Positions 45,901 through 57,072 are shown, counted from the first letter of the stretch. The stretch: 64,000 bases of DNA from Rhodeus uyekii (GCA_037043235.1 JAWRVZ010000027.1:4589501-4653500), one strand, 5' to 3'. Translations and numbers: made by a program. Notes: generated by a model not told the origin, from the sequence alone.

Positions 45901-48563
45901 AAGAACATATACATTACTGGAATGACATAAGAGCTCCTTTCCCCTTACACTAATCGTTTAAAGCTGTTATTCAACACACTGTTCTCTCTACTCCCACTCA
46001 TAACTATACGAATTCTCTCTGTTCACCTCTCCCTTCAGCTCCTGGATGATCTCTACACTGAGTAATGTGTCTCTGGGCAGCTCCAGTTTGAAGTTCTCCA
46101 GCTTCTTCCAACGTAACGGGGCTTTACCGTCCCACGTGTAGATCTGAGATCTCTGCATACACAAACGGTTTAGGTTTTCCATTCTTTAGGCCATATAGAA
46201 TGATATATATGACTAAAACACAGAGTAAATATAGCTTAAATTATATAAATATCACATACAAAGTTTCATTCCTTACCCCAAGTCCCAGAAGAAAGAGCTG
46301 TTCTCCTCCGCCCACGATGCACCTGTAGTCCAGTACGTGTTGCAGTTTCTCCAGATTTCCTGAGTTCAGTGCAGTTGGTCTGGAATTAAAACTGTCCATT
46401 TCTGAGCCCTGAGATAAAGACAAAAAGCATTTATTTAAAATGAAAACTGCATTTTAAAAATACTGCTAAATAAAACTTAATGTCCTCACAAGGTCATAAA
46501 TTAATAACAAACATACAAACAAATCTCTTTGTGCATTACATTAACTGTTTTTTAAAATACTACAAAATCTTTCAAAGACATAAAGAAAACAATATTTAAA
46601 AAAATATATAAATAAAAAAGTATTTAAACAATACTAGTAAATCTCACAATGACAAAATGTTTAGAAAAATCAAGATATAATATTTTGCACAAGATTAAAA
46701 AAAAAACTTTCCCCTCAAAATTCAGTTTATTCTGAAATAGAACAATCGTATTAACAACATAATTAACATCTATACAAGGTAATCAATACAACAAAGACTA
46801 TGATGCATAAATACTTTACGATAAAAACAACATATCAATAATATAATGAATGCAACTGGGAATGGATGTGCTTAACTGTAAAACGGAATATGTCACAATT
46901 TGAATTTTTTTTTTTTTTTTACCTTTATTTGGGGGTGAACTATAGCCCTATAATTTAGGCTCTCTTTTCTTTTCTGGAACATCAGTGCACAATCACAGAG
47001 CATTGCTACATTCCCAGCTAATATCTCAAAGCCCACACACACTCTTACCTTCATGAGCTCATAAAACTTTGCTTTGGGATCTGATGTTGGAGGAGTGACT
47101 CTGGCTTTATCAGGAATCTGCACAAAGATGAAGACGTTCAAGGTCCCAATCATTCAAATCAACATCATCAGAGACACAAAACTTTCAGACACCACCACAA
47201 AGCCCTAAACTAAACTTCAGTCCAATAAGACGTGTTTGGCGAGTGAGGTCAATCTGTACAGTGTTTGGACTCACCCCCCACAGTTTGAGGCATTCTTTGC
47301 GAATGTCTGCTTGCTTGGCCTCAAACAGTGTCCTAGAAAAAAAACACACAGCCTTGTCAGCAATGCCTATACAGACACAGACACGTGCGCACATTCAAAT
47401 AAAAGAGTTTGAAAAGAATGCTCTGAAACACACCAGAGGAAGAATGTGTGACTCACGTATCTCTGACGTACGCGTGGATCTTACCCAGCGCTTTGATCTG
47501 TACCGCACAATGGCTGCAAGACGAGGGATCAGAGTTCAAAAAACAAGCCTAAGCATCGATGAATGCGTCGAGAAAGGCCGAGACAAAGAGAGAGAAAAAA
47601 GAAGGTCGATACCTTTCATTGGAGTTGATCATGAATTGGAAGAAGTCAGTGTCTCCTTTAATGATGTCCAGAGGGACGACTTCAGTGACGTCTCTGTCTG
47701 AATGTCTGAATTGATTCAGTTTCAGGTTGATGCTGAACATGTATTCTCTGACAGCATCGGTGCCTGGCTTTAAACCCTTGCACACCACATACCTGCGCAA
47801 GGAGAACAATACCAAAAAGTCATCTTTAAATGCTTATTATGCAGAGTGTAAGCACTACACCTGAATTCTGTAAAAAAGCATTAAGTTTAATTAACCAGTG
47901 GTAAGACTTTACAAAGGACACCTAAGCTAATACAATGATTAAACAGCTATTTGGCTGTTAACCAAGAGCCAGCATATGTCATATGAGTGAAAAAGGACTA
48001 ATTATTATTATAATAACATGAACAATGAGACCATACAAGATCTTGACCTAAAAATGTATGTAGTGATGTTATTTCCATCAAGAGGCTCTTCAATTTTTGA
48101 TCAAGATCTTGTATGCAAGATCTCCAGCACTGTGTCCAAGAAGTCCAGCACTCTGTAAAGTCTCCTCCAGCACATCCCAAAGACTCAATAAATTTAAGTT
48201 CTGGAGTCTGAGCTGCCGATTCATGTGTGAAAATGATACTTCATGCTCACTCACAACCATTCTTTCACAATTGAAATCTTGACATTTTCATCTTGTAATA
48301 TGACCAAGATGTATCTGCTTAAATGGCTGTTCAAGAAATTAAAAGAATCAAATAATCATTCATGCAATGGTTGTCAAAATGTTTTTGAAGGAAGTCTCTT
48401 ATGCTCACCAAAGCTTACATTTATCTAATAAAAAAATAAAATAAAAAAAACAGTAAAACATTACTATTGAGAAATAATATTACAATTTAAGACAACAGAA
48501 AACTTTTTTTTTTATGTATTAAAATAATTTATTCCTGTATTTATTTATATCTATATATTAGGG

Positions 48564-48654
<91 letters not shown>

Positions 48655-51600
48655 TACATATACATATATATATATATAAATATAAATCTGGCATACTTTT
48701 AGAGATGTCAGTTCAATTAGCTTTTAGTTAAAACAACACAAACATGCATTTTAGTCTGAAACTCGCTTAAGCCTTGAAAAATAACTTAATTACCAGTAGT
48801 TTAAATCTAAAATAAATTAAATGTAGGGAATTTTAGGCAAAGGGGGGGGGGGGGGGGGCTGTATATTGATATGCTGAACAGAGAGGTATACCAGCAGCTC
48901 TTCCACAGTGAGTCATGAAGAATGAACACACACCTCTCTGAATTGGCAGGTCGGCTGGTGACCGGTTTGAAGAGCGAGACCCTCTCGAAGCAGAGGTACA
49001 GCAGATATATCAAGCCCACGCTGAACGGCGTGAACAGGTCAAACGTCTTACACAGAAAATGGCCTCCTGTAAAACAAGCATTTTCTGTTGAAATATGTAG
49101 CAAAAAGAGTTTAAATAATTAACATTTATCTCCTTAAAAGGCCAAATGAACGAAAAATAAACAAAGAGGTCATTAACATAATCTTTAAAGTACAGAAAGA
49201 AAAACAGCCTGTTTAATTAAAAGAGGAAAGATAAAGAAAATGTTAATGTAAACCTCTTGTGACGTACAATATCTTGTCAAATAATTTTGAAGTATGTCTC
49301 TTTAATGCCATGACTGTAAAAAGTATTCCTGTTGATTTGATAAACCTAAAATTATCTCTTTTTTCAGTCACACAATTACCTTCCAATTTCAGGGTTTACA
49401 GGATTTCAGAATAAACAGACTTGTGTCTGGGAGCATCCCGAGACACAACCAAACAGATCTGAGACAAGGCTGTATAATGATATCAAGGCGAGAACAAGAC
49501 TCATTAAATAATCTTCAAAGCCTAGAAAAATAAATTTTTATAGAGATTATAGAGATGGGATCATATGGAGCTGCTGTTAAAGAACTGGCTGTCCTCCAAA
49601 CTGATCGTCTGGGACGGAAGAGAACCAAGAGTCCTTTGGTAATCCAAAGAAGACACATTGGCTTCATAATAAAGATGGAAGATGCACTGTTGATCTTGAC
49701 CCTCCCTAGTGAAATGTGATAAGGCTTTAAAGATACCTTTCTACATCAGGGGCATGAAAAATCCTTGAAGAAAAAAACAAAACAAAAAAAACGGTGTACT
49801 GTATGTCCCAAATTATACACCAAAAAACAGTGGAATAAAACTTTAATCTCAAATAGTAACAATCCCATTTGAAATACACATTAACATTCACATCTATTTA
49901 CAAAAAAACATCCTACCAAATAGTGAATCTGCAGTTAGATTAATTTGTAAAGAGCTTGTTTGCGGTTAGTTTGTGTGCTTGAACTGAATGTCGCATACGG
50001 CGCAAACAATGTAGTCTGAATAACGAACAACTGACTCTTATGAGCCGATTATTTTACTGAATTGTTCAAAAATACTCAAACTACATTAAAATCAGTAACT
50101 TTAGAGAGTTGCTGATAAAGAAGTGTCTCCCCCAGGCACTTTATTTACACGCACACAAATAAAAACACACAGGATACCTGGTCTGACGACAGACATGGCA
50201 GTGAGGAACTGACATAGGAGGAGTTGTTTGCTCAGAATCTCCTGAATGTTCTCTTGGCCCTCCACAGAAAACCCCTGATGAGAATATCAGAATAAATCAC
50301 CCAATCACACAACATTTACTCTTAAGAAGTACATCTCAGAAGAGAGTGTGTCTTACCCCATCAGCCATTAAGAAGTGCAGGCCCCGCCCCTCAGTGCTGT
50401 CAAGGACGAAGTTACGAAACGCACTGATGTTCTCCGGCCGCGTGATGTCACCATCGCCATCAATCCCACCCTCACCTGAAACGAGAAATGAGACGTTCAA
50501 AATAAACTCGTAACAACTTGATTTCTATCACTAGATTAAATTAAAGTGCCCCTTTTTATTGTTTTTTTCAAATATTATCTTTCATGTAGCGTGTAATATA
50601 GCTGTTTGCAAATGTAAAAGGTCTGAAAAGTTCAAAAAATAAATAATGTCTCCCAAAAGAAAGAATGATTCTGAACTGGATGAAACAAGTGATCAGTAAC
50701 TCCAGTCTTACTTCCTGTTAGACATATGTTTGTAACATGGAAGAGTTTGGTTTGTGTTGCCAACAGTTACATTTCTGCATTTGACAGACACTTTTATCCA
50801 AAGCGACATGCATTGCATTCAAGGAACACATTGAATCAGTTCTTGCTTTCCCTGGGATTGAACCCATGACCTTGGCGTTGTAAACACGAATGCTCTACTG
50901 ATTGAGCTACAGGAAAGACGACAGTTCAAGAAGACATTGTTGTCTGCTCTACGAAAGCAAATCCCCATTACGTTGCGGTAAGAAGAATCTGTTTAAGACC
51001 TGCTGATCCTGCGTCCTGTAGCGTCTGGACTGAATCAAGATGATCGATCAGTGACAGATTCAGGAAAAGCTTCTAACCTTTTTGACTCCCGAGCTAAATC
51101 ACAGCCTGGCTCCGGCCAGTCTACACTTTACGGTTCTGGTGCCAGTTTTAGTGCCTTGAAGATGACACAGAACACCTTGGGGGACTTCAAAAGAGCTCTT
51201 TGCACAGACTATCCCCATGCTGGGCACACATAAAAAAAGCAAAGGACAATTAGAAAAACGCCAAATACACAGATGTCCATGTGTGCCATTTAACTCAATT
51301 CAACTATCCCAACCCGTTTATGATATATTCCTGTCTGTGCATATCCCAATGTTATGTTAGCCTCGTTATGATTTTGCCGTTATGTTAGGGCAATTGTAAA
51401 TGCTTATACCCAGATGTGATAATGTACCAATCCTATAATATTTAGTCTTAAAATGTTCCTCTCTTTACGCCTTAATTAATGATTTCTATAGTATGATGAA
51501 ATGCATCGTACTATTTTTTTTTACCAACCTTTAGGGTACAATCTGTACCAAATCTGACATCATAAATCATGTGAAATAGGCTGGAAGGGAGACAAATAAC

Positions 51601-52015
51601 TTTTCCCGCTCCGAATTCACGCCTTCATATTGGCCGTTCAGCCAAGACGGGTGTGTGTTGAGTTGATCTTAAAAATCACTTACACCAGAAATCATTGCTC
51701 ATTCTGCACATTTTCTGCTCACTTCTCCTCTGCGGAGGAGCCTTTCTAATTTTCCAGCAAAACTTACTCCGAGTTAACTTCGTTCAACCTCGTTCACGGA
51801 CGACACGATTGGCGGAAGGATCCAACGAAGCTCCAACTCACGAACTCACTGAAAATCTCTGTACACCAAAAGTCAATGCAAGTATATCTATCGATCTTTT
51901 AGAAGCGTTTTATGCTTATTTGCTCCCGTTTAAGGTCTTAATTCTTTGCTGGCTCTCAAAGGTTAACTGTTTGTAATATTTACCACTCTTTTTATTGCTT
52001 TACTTGTCTTTAATT

Positions 52016-52051
<36 letters not shown>

Positions 52052-52353
52052 CTTAAGTTTAGTTGTATGTATTATTAGTTTGCATTTATTAAAACCATTA
52101 TATCCACTCTTGATTGTTTCTGTTGCTGTTGACAAAATCATAAATCACTTAAGTGTTTGATTTTGCTACATGCTTTTGGTACTTTTAGTACAATAAAACA
52201 GGAAAATTATTCTTTGTGGTCAGAAGAATAATCTTTCTTAAGAGCTGATAAGAAGATTGCGCTGTCGTTTCAGTGGATGATAAGTCTTGAAATAACATTT
52301 GAAATTAATTCTGCTGAAAGCCTATACATGTGTATGTGTGTGAATACACACAC

Positions 52354-52392
<39 letters not shown>

Positions 52393-53063
52393 TTCATACA
52401 GGGCCATGTAGGTTTGGATTTTGTTTTCCCTTCATAATAACAACCTTTATTTAAACTGCATTGTGTGTTTACTTGTGTTATCTCTGACTAATCTTTAAAT
52501 TTGTTTGATGATCTGAAACAATTAAGTGTGACAAAAACAGGAAGGGGGCAAACACTTTTTCACACCACTGTCCTTCATTTTCATGCTTTGTTTAAGGTCA
52601 TTACCCAAGTGCTTTGTCTCCATTTCTAAGCACTTGCATCACTGCTTTAAGGCCCTGATATACTCCAAACAAAATCGAAGTATGATCTGATGTGGCCATT
52701 CAAAACATGAACACACAGGAGAGCTGCTTTATAGTAGAAAATGACGTTGTACTTCTGATGAAACAAGACACTGACACTGTTTTTAATGTTTTAATACGGT
52801 AAAGATGCTTGACTTTAAGCAATCTATCGTATAAAGTGCTACACAAATAAACTAGACATTACTTTACTGGAGTGCTGAACTCCTGAGATGGTGCAAACAT
52901 ATCGTTGCTATGCTTAGATTCTTTCTTATGCTTTATTTATAAATGCATGCTGTTTTCCCATTTTGTTATTGAGATCAAGTAGGACATTTAGGAAGATTTT
53001 ATAAACATACCTTAGAAAAAGAGGAAAGCATGCAGCACATCACTCTCATCTGTGTGCGTGGTG

Positions 53064-53116
<53 letters not shown>

Positions 53117-56100
53117 ACTGGTCATGCATTTCAAACTTCATTTTAACGAAAAAGAACCTTGCTGTGAGGATATAAAGCCTTTAGTTAGACTTAGGGACCA
53201 ACACCACGTTCTCAATAAAGAATCTTGTTTAAGATACAAGCGAGTTTCCTGGTCTTTGCTTCTGAATATCCTACAGTGTGCAATTCCAAAAAATACATTG
53301 TCAGGCTCAAATTGATACGGTAAAACTGAAGCCGTCATTACTGTTTGTACAAGTGCTGAGCGTTTCAATTCCTAAACATGTCGTAAGCAGTAGACCAATC
53401 ACAACAGAGCAATTTGCCCAATCAGAGCAGAGTTTGCTCTCGGAATAAAGTTATTACATTGCAGCATCACCCCTTTTCTCACAGTGTCTGAAAAAGCATT
53501 CAGTCTCTCTTAAAGGGTTAGTTCACCCAAAATTGAAAATTCTGTCATTAATTACACACCAACATGTCGTTCCAAAAATTATCTTTGGAGAACAAATGAA
53601 GAATAAAACCTAATTGCCAGTTTATTTACAAAATACTTATCTCCAACATTCACACAACAATGTCCGTTATCGTGTCAACAACTTGAATACATCTCGAGAA
53701 CGGATGTCGGAAATAAATATTTTTTAAATAAAGGGGTAAATTTAATAGGTTGTCCTTTCTTTTTCACATGACTGTAAATTATGAGAAAATGACCATGGAT
53801 CCAAGTAAACATATTGTAGGAGAACTTCAAAACAAAATTAAGAACTTTTAAAATAGCATAATAGGGGCACTTTTATATTTTATATTAATCTTTAGATTTA
53901 CAGTAAAACAAATATAGTTTAAATGGTTTAAACTCAGGCAACATACCGTAATAGGCCTCAAAGAGCTCACTGGGAGCAGCATAGAAATCTTCCAGTTTGA
54001 AATCGTTGGCTCCTTTAAGAGTCATCCCAAAACCTTTCGCATGCCAGCGCCGTCGCCACAACACATACTCTGAGAATCCTCCCGGACCCGCGCACACATC
54101 TCCAAAATACAGCAATTCACCCTCCTTATCACGTGTCTGGGGTCTCTACACACAGACATTCGATTGAGAAATGTCATCACAGCACAGATGTCAGTCCCTG
54201 ATGCCAGATATGGTGTAATTGTGCTCACCCCTTGAGAATCCTTTGGGTTAGTGAACATATAGTCAAAAACATGATCCATGTTTGCCATCTTCATAGCAGC
54301 TCTGCAGAGAAAACAGGCATTTAGAAAAGATATGCTTCTATTGTGTATGTGTGTTTAGACACAACCCACCTGTTGAGAAAGAAAGCCCCTCGGATAGTTT
54401 CATAAGGGTTGGATCGAGTACGTGCTCGCCTCATCTCCTCGCCCTCCAAGTCGTCAAACACCGACTGAAAACAGTTACAAATAAAAAGATGCGTTACATT
54501 ATTACAATACACAGGGCAATTTAAAAAATAATCTCAAAACATCACTATTAACCATAAGAAATGTTTGGAAGACTCACTTTGCAGCGAAGAAGGAGATGCA
54601 GCAGATTCTCTGAGCAAAATTCTGTTTCATCGTCAATTTTTAATTTTCTCTAAGAAAGTAAACATATTGGTATGCATTTAAACACGACAATCTAACAAAT
54701 AACACTTCAATAAAGTTTTTTTTTGGGGGGGGGGGGGGTCAGAAGATCTTTAAGGAAATTATTTTATTCATCAAGGAATCATTAAATTGATCAAAAATGA
54801 CAGTACTTTTGATGTTGCAAAAAAAAAAATTCAAATAAATATTGTTCTTTTAAACTTTCTATTCATCAAAGACTCACTGTCTCCAAAAAAAATATACAAA
54901 TATGAAACATTTATAATAATCGGAAATGTTTCTTGAGCAGAAAATCATCATATTAGAATGATTTCTGAAGAATCATGTGACAAGTAATGATGCTGAAATT
55001 TCAGATTTGATCGAAGGAATAAAATAAAATTAAAATATATTAAAACTGCATTAGAAAAATGCAACATTAGAGATATTTTGCAAAAACATTAGAAAATCTT
55101 CCACACCATAAACTTTTAAATGGTTTTTAATATGACAATTTATATGAATGTATAAAAATGAACATTTTAGATGCTGTAACTATATATTTCTTTTCACCAT
55201 TTAAATTGTCCCTTTTTTGCAGTTCACTTAGAATACAATGCAATGTGACAAATGAACTGTGTAAATAAATAAAAAGTAGATATATTTCATTTAATCTCTT
55301 AATTCATAAATATGCCAATAATCATATTTTTATGCACATTTTGAATTTGCAGTAAAGAAGTGTTAAAATGCGCATAAGCTCACATATACTAGCATTTATG
55401 CACAAGGCTAATTGGAGTCAAAATTGAGAAACGTCTGTAAAGCTACAAAGCACAATGTCACTCCAAAGGGAGTTCTTCCCTGTATCAGTCAGACTCAGCA
55501 CTGTTTCTGAATTCCCTGAAACGCCTCCATTGTAGTCTTGAGTTTTCTTCCGGGAACGAACAAATTACAATATTCCTCGTTTAAATAATTCCTACCCAAG
55601 ACATGGTCAAAAAATGAGGGGGCTTGTCCAAAAGACGCTGTTCTGGACTGTCATTATCAGATTCAGGCTGGAACTGACACAGTAAAATACCACAATTAGT
55701 GTAGTCAGTGATTCCAGCTCCTCAGGAAGCCACGGGAGCAGATAATCGCCAGATGTGGTAAAGGAGGGTTTCATTTCCGAACAGACCAATCAAAAAAATG
55801 TTTTGGTCCAGCCGATCAGAGAAGACTGTGCTTTTCAGAAGATAACACAGAGCGTTCAAACAGAGCTGCAAATTGCTGCAACAATGAAAATTATAAGGAA
55901 AATAATGAGATTTTTTTTTACATTAAATGACGTCATGATGCCGTAAAAAAATAATGAACATGTAAATGAGGATAATAGGACCACTTTAATTGTTTTCACC
56001 ATGGAAAGTAAAAGAATGAACATTTGATTTTGAGCTAATCCGTTAATATGTGCTGCAATACCTGTCCCACAGCCATCCAATCCCTCAGCTCATCTGCATC

Positions 56101-56855
56101 TGGGATCTCTGGAGAACCTTCTGGAAACCACGAGACTTCCTCTATAGCACTTGGCTGAGAGGAAAGATGTGGAGCGAGGGTGAAACAATGGTCCAGGACC
56201 GCTAAAATCTGTGTCTATGCTCTTATATTTTAAGAAACGTTTTGCCGATGATGCCGTACCTCCGGCTCCTCTTGCCAGTCTACATTGAGGTCGCCCTGGA
56301 AGCCCTTCAGGGTCAGACCCAAACCCCTCCTCCCGCGCTGGGTTGATGCTTCTACGATTTCCTTCCGTCCTTGACCATACTTTCCCAAACCTTCACCTTC
56401 TCTGAAACCCATTTTGGCCTGAAGAAAAGAGAGGATGAAACCATTTTAATGTGTTAATACGCACTTGACAGGCTGACAAGATGGTTAAAAAAGGTCACAG
56501 GAGTGGCTGACTTTACCATGAGTTTCTGAGACACACTGTTGTAAATAGAAAAGTTGGAAGAGGCCTCGTAAGAGGCATCGCTGCCCTCGGCATTCTGGGA
56601 ATCGCTAGGTCTGGAGAAACTGGGCTTGTGATCCTCAACATCACTGAGAGACTCGCTCTGACTCGAGTCTGGGAGACAAACAGAATAACACTATAACCAA
56701 ACATAAGACCACAGTGTGAAGAGCCATAAGGAAACTCCTCTCTAACCCTGACTGGTGGTTCTTTGAGAAGACTCTTCATCTTCATCAGAGGACTCCTCAC
56801 GGAGAGTCTTCCTCTTCTTCAGAGGCTCATCTGAAGCTTGCACCCCTCTCTTCAT
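42841..56855 (-). CDS. cmtr1: CMTR1, cap-specific mRNA (nucleoside-2'-O-)methyltransferase 1, complete, 23 coding exons
   Basis: CMTR1 (FTSJD2/hMTr1) uses S-adenosylmethionine to methylate the ribose 2'-O of the first transcribed nucleotide (cap-1) in the nucleus. Twenty-three exons join in frame to 829 codons plus stop, against 835 aa in human. Order: a Ser/Glu-rich N-terminus with basic cluster KKRK (13-16); G-patch about 84-132 (KMGFREGEGLGKYGQG); RrmJ-type methyltransferase about 225-440 with SAM motif DVCAGPGGFSEYVLW (267-281) and catalytic K231, D356, K396, each eight less than human K239/D364/K404; a guanylyltransferase-like region about 530-735; and a WW region about 749-785. Start chosen as the ATG at 56855, just after a splice acceptor and upstream of KKRK. 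A noncoding exon lies near 58.3 kb. No breaks seen; identity is secure. Confidence 0.97.
42977..44405. other. cmtr1 intron 22
   Basis: It contains the family 1 repeat at 43060-43372; the rest is AT-rich and unassigned. Confidence 0.6.
43060..43372 (+). repeat. cyprinid interspersed repeat, family 1, near cmtr1 last exon
   Basis: It begins CTGCTCAAAGGTTTGCAGTC and ends AATCCCAAACTTTTGAACAG, both typical family ends. It lies in the intron before the cmtr1 stop-codon exon. Confidence 0.6.
44406..44514 (-). CDS. cmtr1: cmtr1 coding exon 22 (WW region)
   Basis: It encodes residues 749-784. PWTMAFSKSNKRKFFYNK and ESTFVLPPGS form the WW-type module that in human CMTR1 binds the RNA polymerase II tail. 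Confidence 0.95.
44600..44712 (-). CDS. cmtr1: cmtr1 coding exon 21
   Basis: It encodes residues 711-748. LEMKVTKSSGGMPRLSYTGR and DDRHFLPNGLYIIKTVN match human. Confidence 0.95.
44804..44851 (-). CDS. cmtr1: cmtr1 coding exon 20
   Basis: This 48-base exon encodes residues 695-710 plus two bases (VKEVYRLEEMEKIFV). Acceptor ACTTGTTAG, donor GTATGT. Confidence 0.94.
45063..45131 (-). CDS. cmtr1: cmtr1 coding exon 19
   Basis: It encodes residues 672-694 plus two bases (IQMAEKFVKAVSKPSRPDMN), near-identical to human. Donor GTAATA. Confidence 0.95.
45132..45804. other. cmtr1 intron 18
   Basis: It contains a short TA run (45159-45172) and the 162-bp MITE. Nothing else. Confidence 0.6.
45276..45437. 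mobile_element. short Tigger/pogo-like MITE (162 bp)
   Basis: CCGTATTTTCCGCACTATAA at one end and its inverse (...GTGGGAAATACGG) at the other form long inverted repeats. TA precedes the left end; the right flank reads TG, probably a mutated TA. Lies in a cmtr1 intron. Confidence 0.75.
45805..45896 (-). CDS. cmtr1: cmtr1 coding exon 18 (unusual donor)
   Basis: It encodes residues 642-671 plus two bases. INAVHILDALVLNGTDVRDQ and HFNQ match human. The exon must end at CAGAG|GTCTTT to keep phase; positions +3 to +6 of this donor fit the U1 consensus poorly. Confidence 0.93.
46027..46152 (-). CDS. cmtr1: cmtr1 coding exon 17
   Basis: It encodes residues 600-641. RSQIYTWDGKAPLRWKKLE and ELPRDTLLSVEIIQELKGE match the guanylyltransferase-like region. 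Confidence 0.95.
46277..46408 (-). CDS. cmtr1: cmtr1 coding exon 16
   Basis: It encodes residues 556-599. The first half (GSEMDSFNSRPTALNSG) is less conserved; DYRCIVGGGEQLFLLGLG matches human DYRCMVSGSEQKFLIGLG. Confidence 0.93.
46409..47048. other. cmtr1 intron 15
   Basis: AT-rich with a T run at 46905-46920. No feature recognised. Confidence 0.6.
47049..47117 (-). CDS. cmtr1: cmtr1 coding exon 15
   Basis: It encodes residues 533-555 (IPDKARVTPPTSDPKAKFYE...), matching human IPDQARVAPSSSDPKSKFFE. Confidence 0.94.
47275..47332 (-). CDS. cmtr1: cmtr1 coding exon 14
   Basis: It encodes residues 513-532. QADIRKECLKLWG is the human-like helix at the start of the guanylyltransferase-like region. 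Confidence 0.94.
47457..47513 (-). CDS. cmtr1: cmtr1 coding exon 13
   Basis: It encodes residues 494-512 plus two bases (HCAVQIKALGKIHAYVRD), matching human QIKALAKIHAFVQD. Acceptor CTTGCAG, donor GTGAGT. Confidence 0.94.
47613..47792 (-). CDS. cmtr1: cmtr1 coding exon 12
   Basis: It encodes residues 434-493. YVVCKGLKPG, INLKLNQFRH and VVPLDIIKGD follow human CMTR1 closely. Donor GTATCG. Confidence 0.95.
47793..48933. other. cmtr1 intron 11
   Basis: It holds the long TA microsatellite and a 17-base G run (48842-48858). An imperfect inverse pair (ACAAGATCTTGAC / GATCAAGATCTTGT) lies near 48035-48115. Confidence 0.6.
48565..48680. repeat. long (TA)n microsatellite with a CA tail
   Basis: About 80 bases of pure TA followed by (CA)n and imperfect TA, in the cmtr1 intron between exons 11 and 12. 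The true length is likely polymorphic. Confidence 0.95.
48934..49066 (-). CDS. cmtr1: cmtr1 coding exon 11 (second catalytic Lys)
   Basis: It encodes residues 390-433. GGHFLCKTFDLFTPFSVGL carries K396 (human K404). KPVTSRPANSE matches the cap-pocket side of the enzyme. Donor GTGTGT. Confidence 0.96.
49067..50177. other. cmtr1 intron 10
   Basis: No repeat or exon recognised. Confidence 0.55.
50178..50274 (-). CDS. cmtr1: cmtr1 coding exon 10
   Basis: It encodes residues 358-389 plus one base. GFSVEGQENIQEILSKQLLL is nearly identical to the human sequence. Confidence 0.96.
50357..50475 (-). CDS. cmtr1: cmtr1 coding exon 9 (catalytic Asp)
   Basis: It encodes residues 318-357. It ends FLMADG, with D356 equivalent to human D364. 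EGGIDGDGDITRPENI matches human closely. The preceding intron is 3.5 kb and repeat-filled. Confidence 0.96.
50768..50920 (-). repeat. tRNA-Val-derived SINE, copy 4
   Basis: Reversed copy with intact box A and B relics, in the large cmtr1 intron between exons 8 and 9. Confidence 0.85.
52014..52052. repeat. (TG)n(TA)n microsatellite
   Basis: TG run followed by a short TA run in the large cmtr1 intron. A similar mixed CA/TA run lies at 52345-52393. Confidence 0.9.
53065..53113. repeat. (TA)n microsatellite
   Basis: Pure TA run of about 49 bases in the large cmtr1 intron. Confidence 0.95.
53947..54145 (-). CDS. cmtr1: cmtr1 coding exon 8 (SAM-binding motif)
   Basis: It encodes residues 252-317 plus one base. 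DVCAGPGGFSEYVLW (267-281) is the SAM-binding motif I of RrmJ-type methyltransferases, followed by WHAKGFGMTLKG and the substrate-loop region. Donor GTATGT. Confidence 0.97.
54229..54301 (-). CDS. cmtr1: cmtr1 coding exon 7 (catalytic Lys)
   Basis: It encodes residues 227-251. AAMKMANMDHVFDYMFTNPK carries K231, equivalent to human K239, the first residue of the K-D-K catalytic set. Confidence 0.95.
54370..54464 (-). CDS. cmtr1: cmtr1 coding exon 6
   Basis: It encodes residues 196-226 plus two bases. LEGEEMRRARTRSNPYETIR is almost identical to the human protein. Donor GTGGGT. Confidence 0.96.
54578..54649 (-). CDS. cmtr1: cmtr1 coding exon 5
   Basis: It encodes residues 172-195 (RKLKIDDETEFCSENLLHLL...), matching human KMIIEDETEFC. 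Acceptor TTTCTTAG, donor GTGAGT. Confidence 0.92.
54650..56061. other. cmtr1 intron 4
   Basis: It holds the family 1 repeat with a G14 run. A family 3-like end (ATAATAGGACCACTTTAA) lies near 55972. The rest is unassigned. Confidence 0.55.
54722..55060 (+). repeat. cyprinid interspersed repeat, family 1, with a G14 run
   Basis: A 14-base G run (54725-54738) is followed by TTTATTCATCAAGGAATCAT ... GAATCATGTGACAAGTAATG. Confidence 0.6.
56062..56154 (-). CDS. cmtr1: cmtr1 coding exon 4
   Basis: It encodes residues 141-171. EEVSWFPEGSPEIPD and DWMAVGQ match the linker between the G-patch and the methyltransferase domain. Donor GTATTG. Confidence 0.93.
56260..56418 (-). CDS. cmtr1: cmtr1 coding exon 3 (G-patch)
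   Basis: It encodes residues 88-140. The glycine-rich G-patch MGFREGEGLGKYGQGRKEI and RRGLGLTLKGF are diagnostic. G-patches commonly recruit DEAH helicases; DHX15 is the known CMTR1 partner. Confidence 0.96.
56517..56668 (-). CDS. cmtr1: cmtr1 coding exon 2
   Basis: It encodes residues 37-87. It is Ser-rich and ends YNSVSQKLM, matching the human segment before the G-patch. Acceptor TGTCTCCCAG, donor GTAAAG. Confidence 0.92.
56747..56855 (-). CDS. cmtr1: cmtr1 coding exon 1 (start codon, NLS)
   Basis: It encodes residues 1-36 plus one base. A basic KKRK (13-16) and an acidic Ser/Glu run follow, as in CMTR1. The exon itself begins at about 56879 after an AATGCAG acceptor, so 24 bases of 5' UTR precede the ATG. 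Donor GTTAGA is weaker than usual. Confidence 0.88.
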
Positions 56856-56879
56856 CTTAAATTCAAGAGGTCCAAGAAC

Positions 56880-57019
56880 CTGCATTCATTTAAACACATG
56901 ACAGCACTATATTAAAAACACAAACAATTCTTTTTATCCAACACTAATCAAGATTTTATGTTCAAATTAAATTAATGTATAAAAGAAAGTCTATATTTTT
57001 GTATTAGAATCAGTAAAAA

Positions 57020-57072
<53 letters not shown>

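Larger units (their letters stand above)
50533..53875. repeat. large cmtr1 intron segment bracketed by family 3 repeat ends
   Basis: The left end (AAAGTGCCCCTTTTTATTG) and right end (GCATAATAGGGGCACTTTTA) are inverse. Between them lie SINE copy 4, microsatellites, and unassigned sequence with short ORFs (51051-51233, 51695-51976). No transposase motif was seen. The 3.3 kb may be one element with insertions or two fragments. Confidence 0.35.

Noticed and set aside
47243..47701. A 152-codon plus-strand ORF.
   Set aside because: It is antisense to cmtr1 exons 12-14; the open frame is a shadow of conserved coding sequence.
51695..51976. A 93-codon ORF with a hydrophobic, signal-like start in a cmtr1 intron.
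   Set aside because: No recognisable family or promoter; it lies among repeats and is probably chance.
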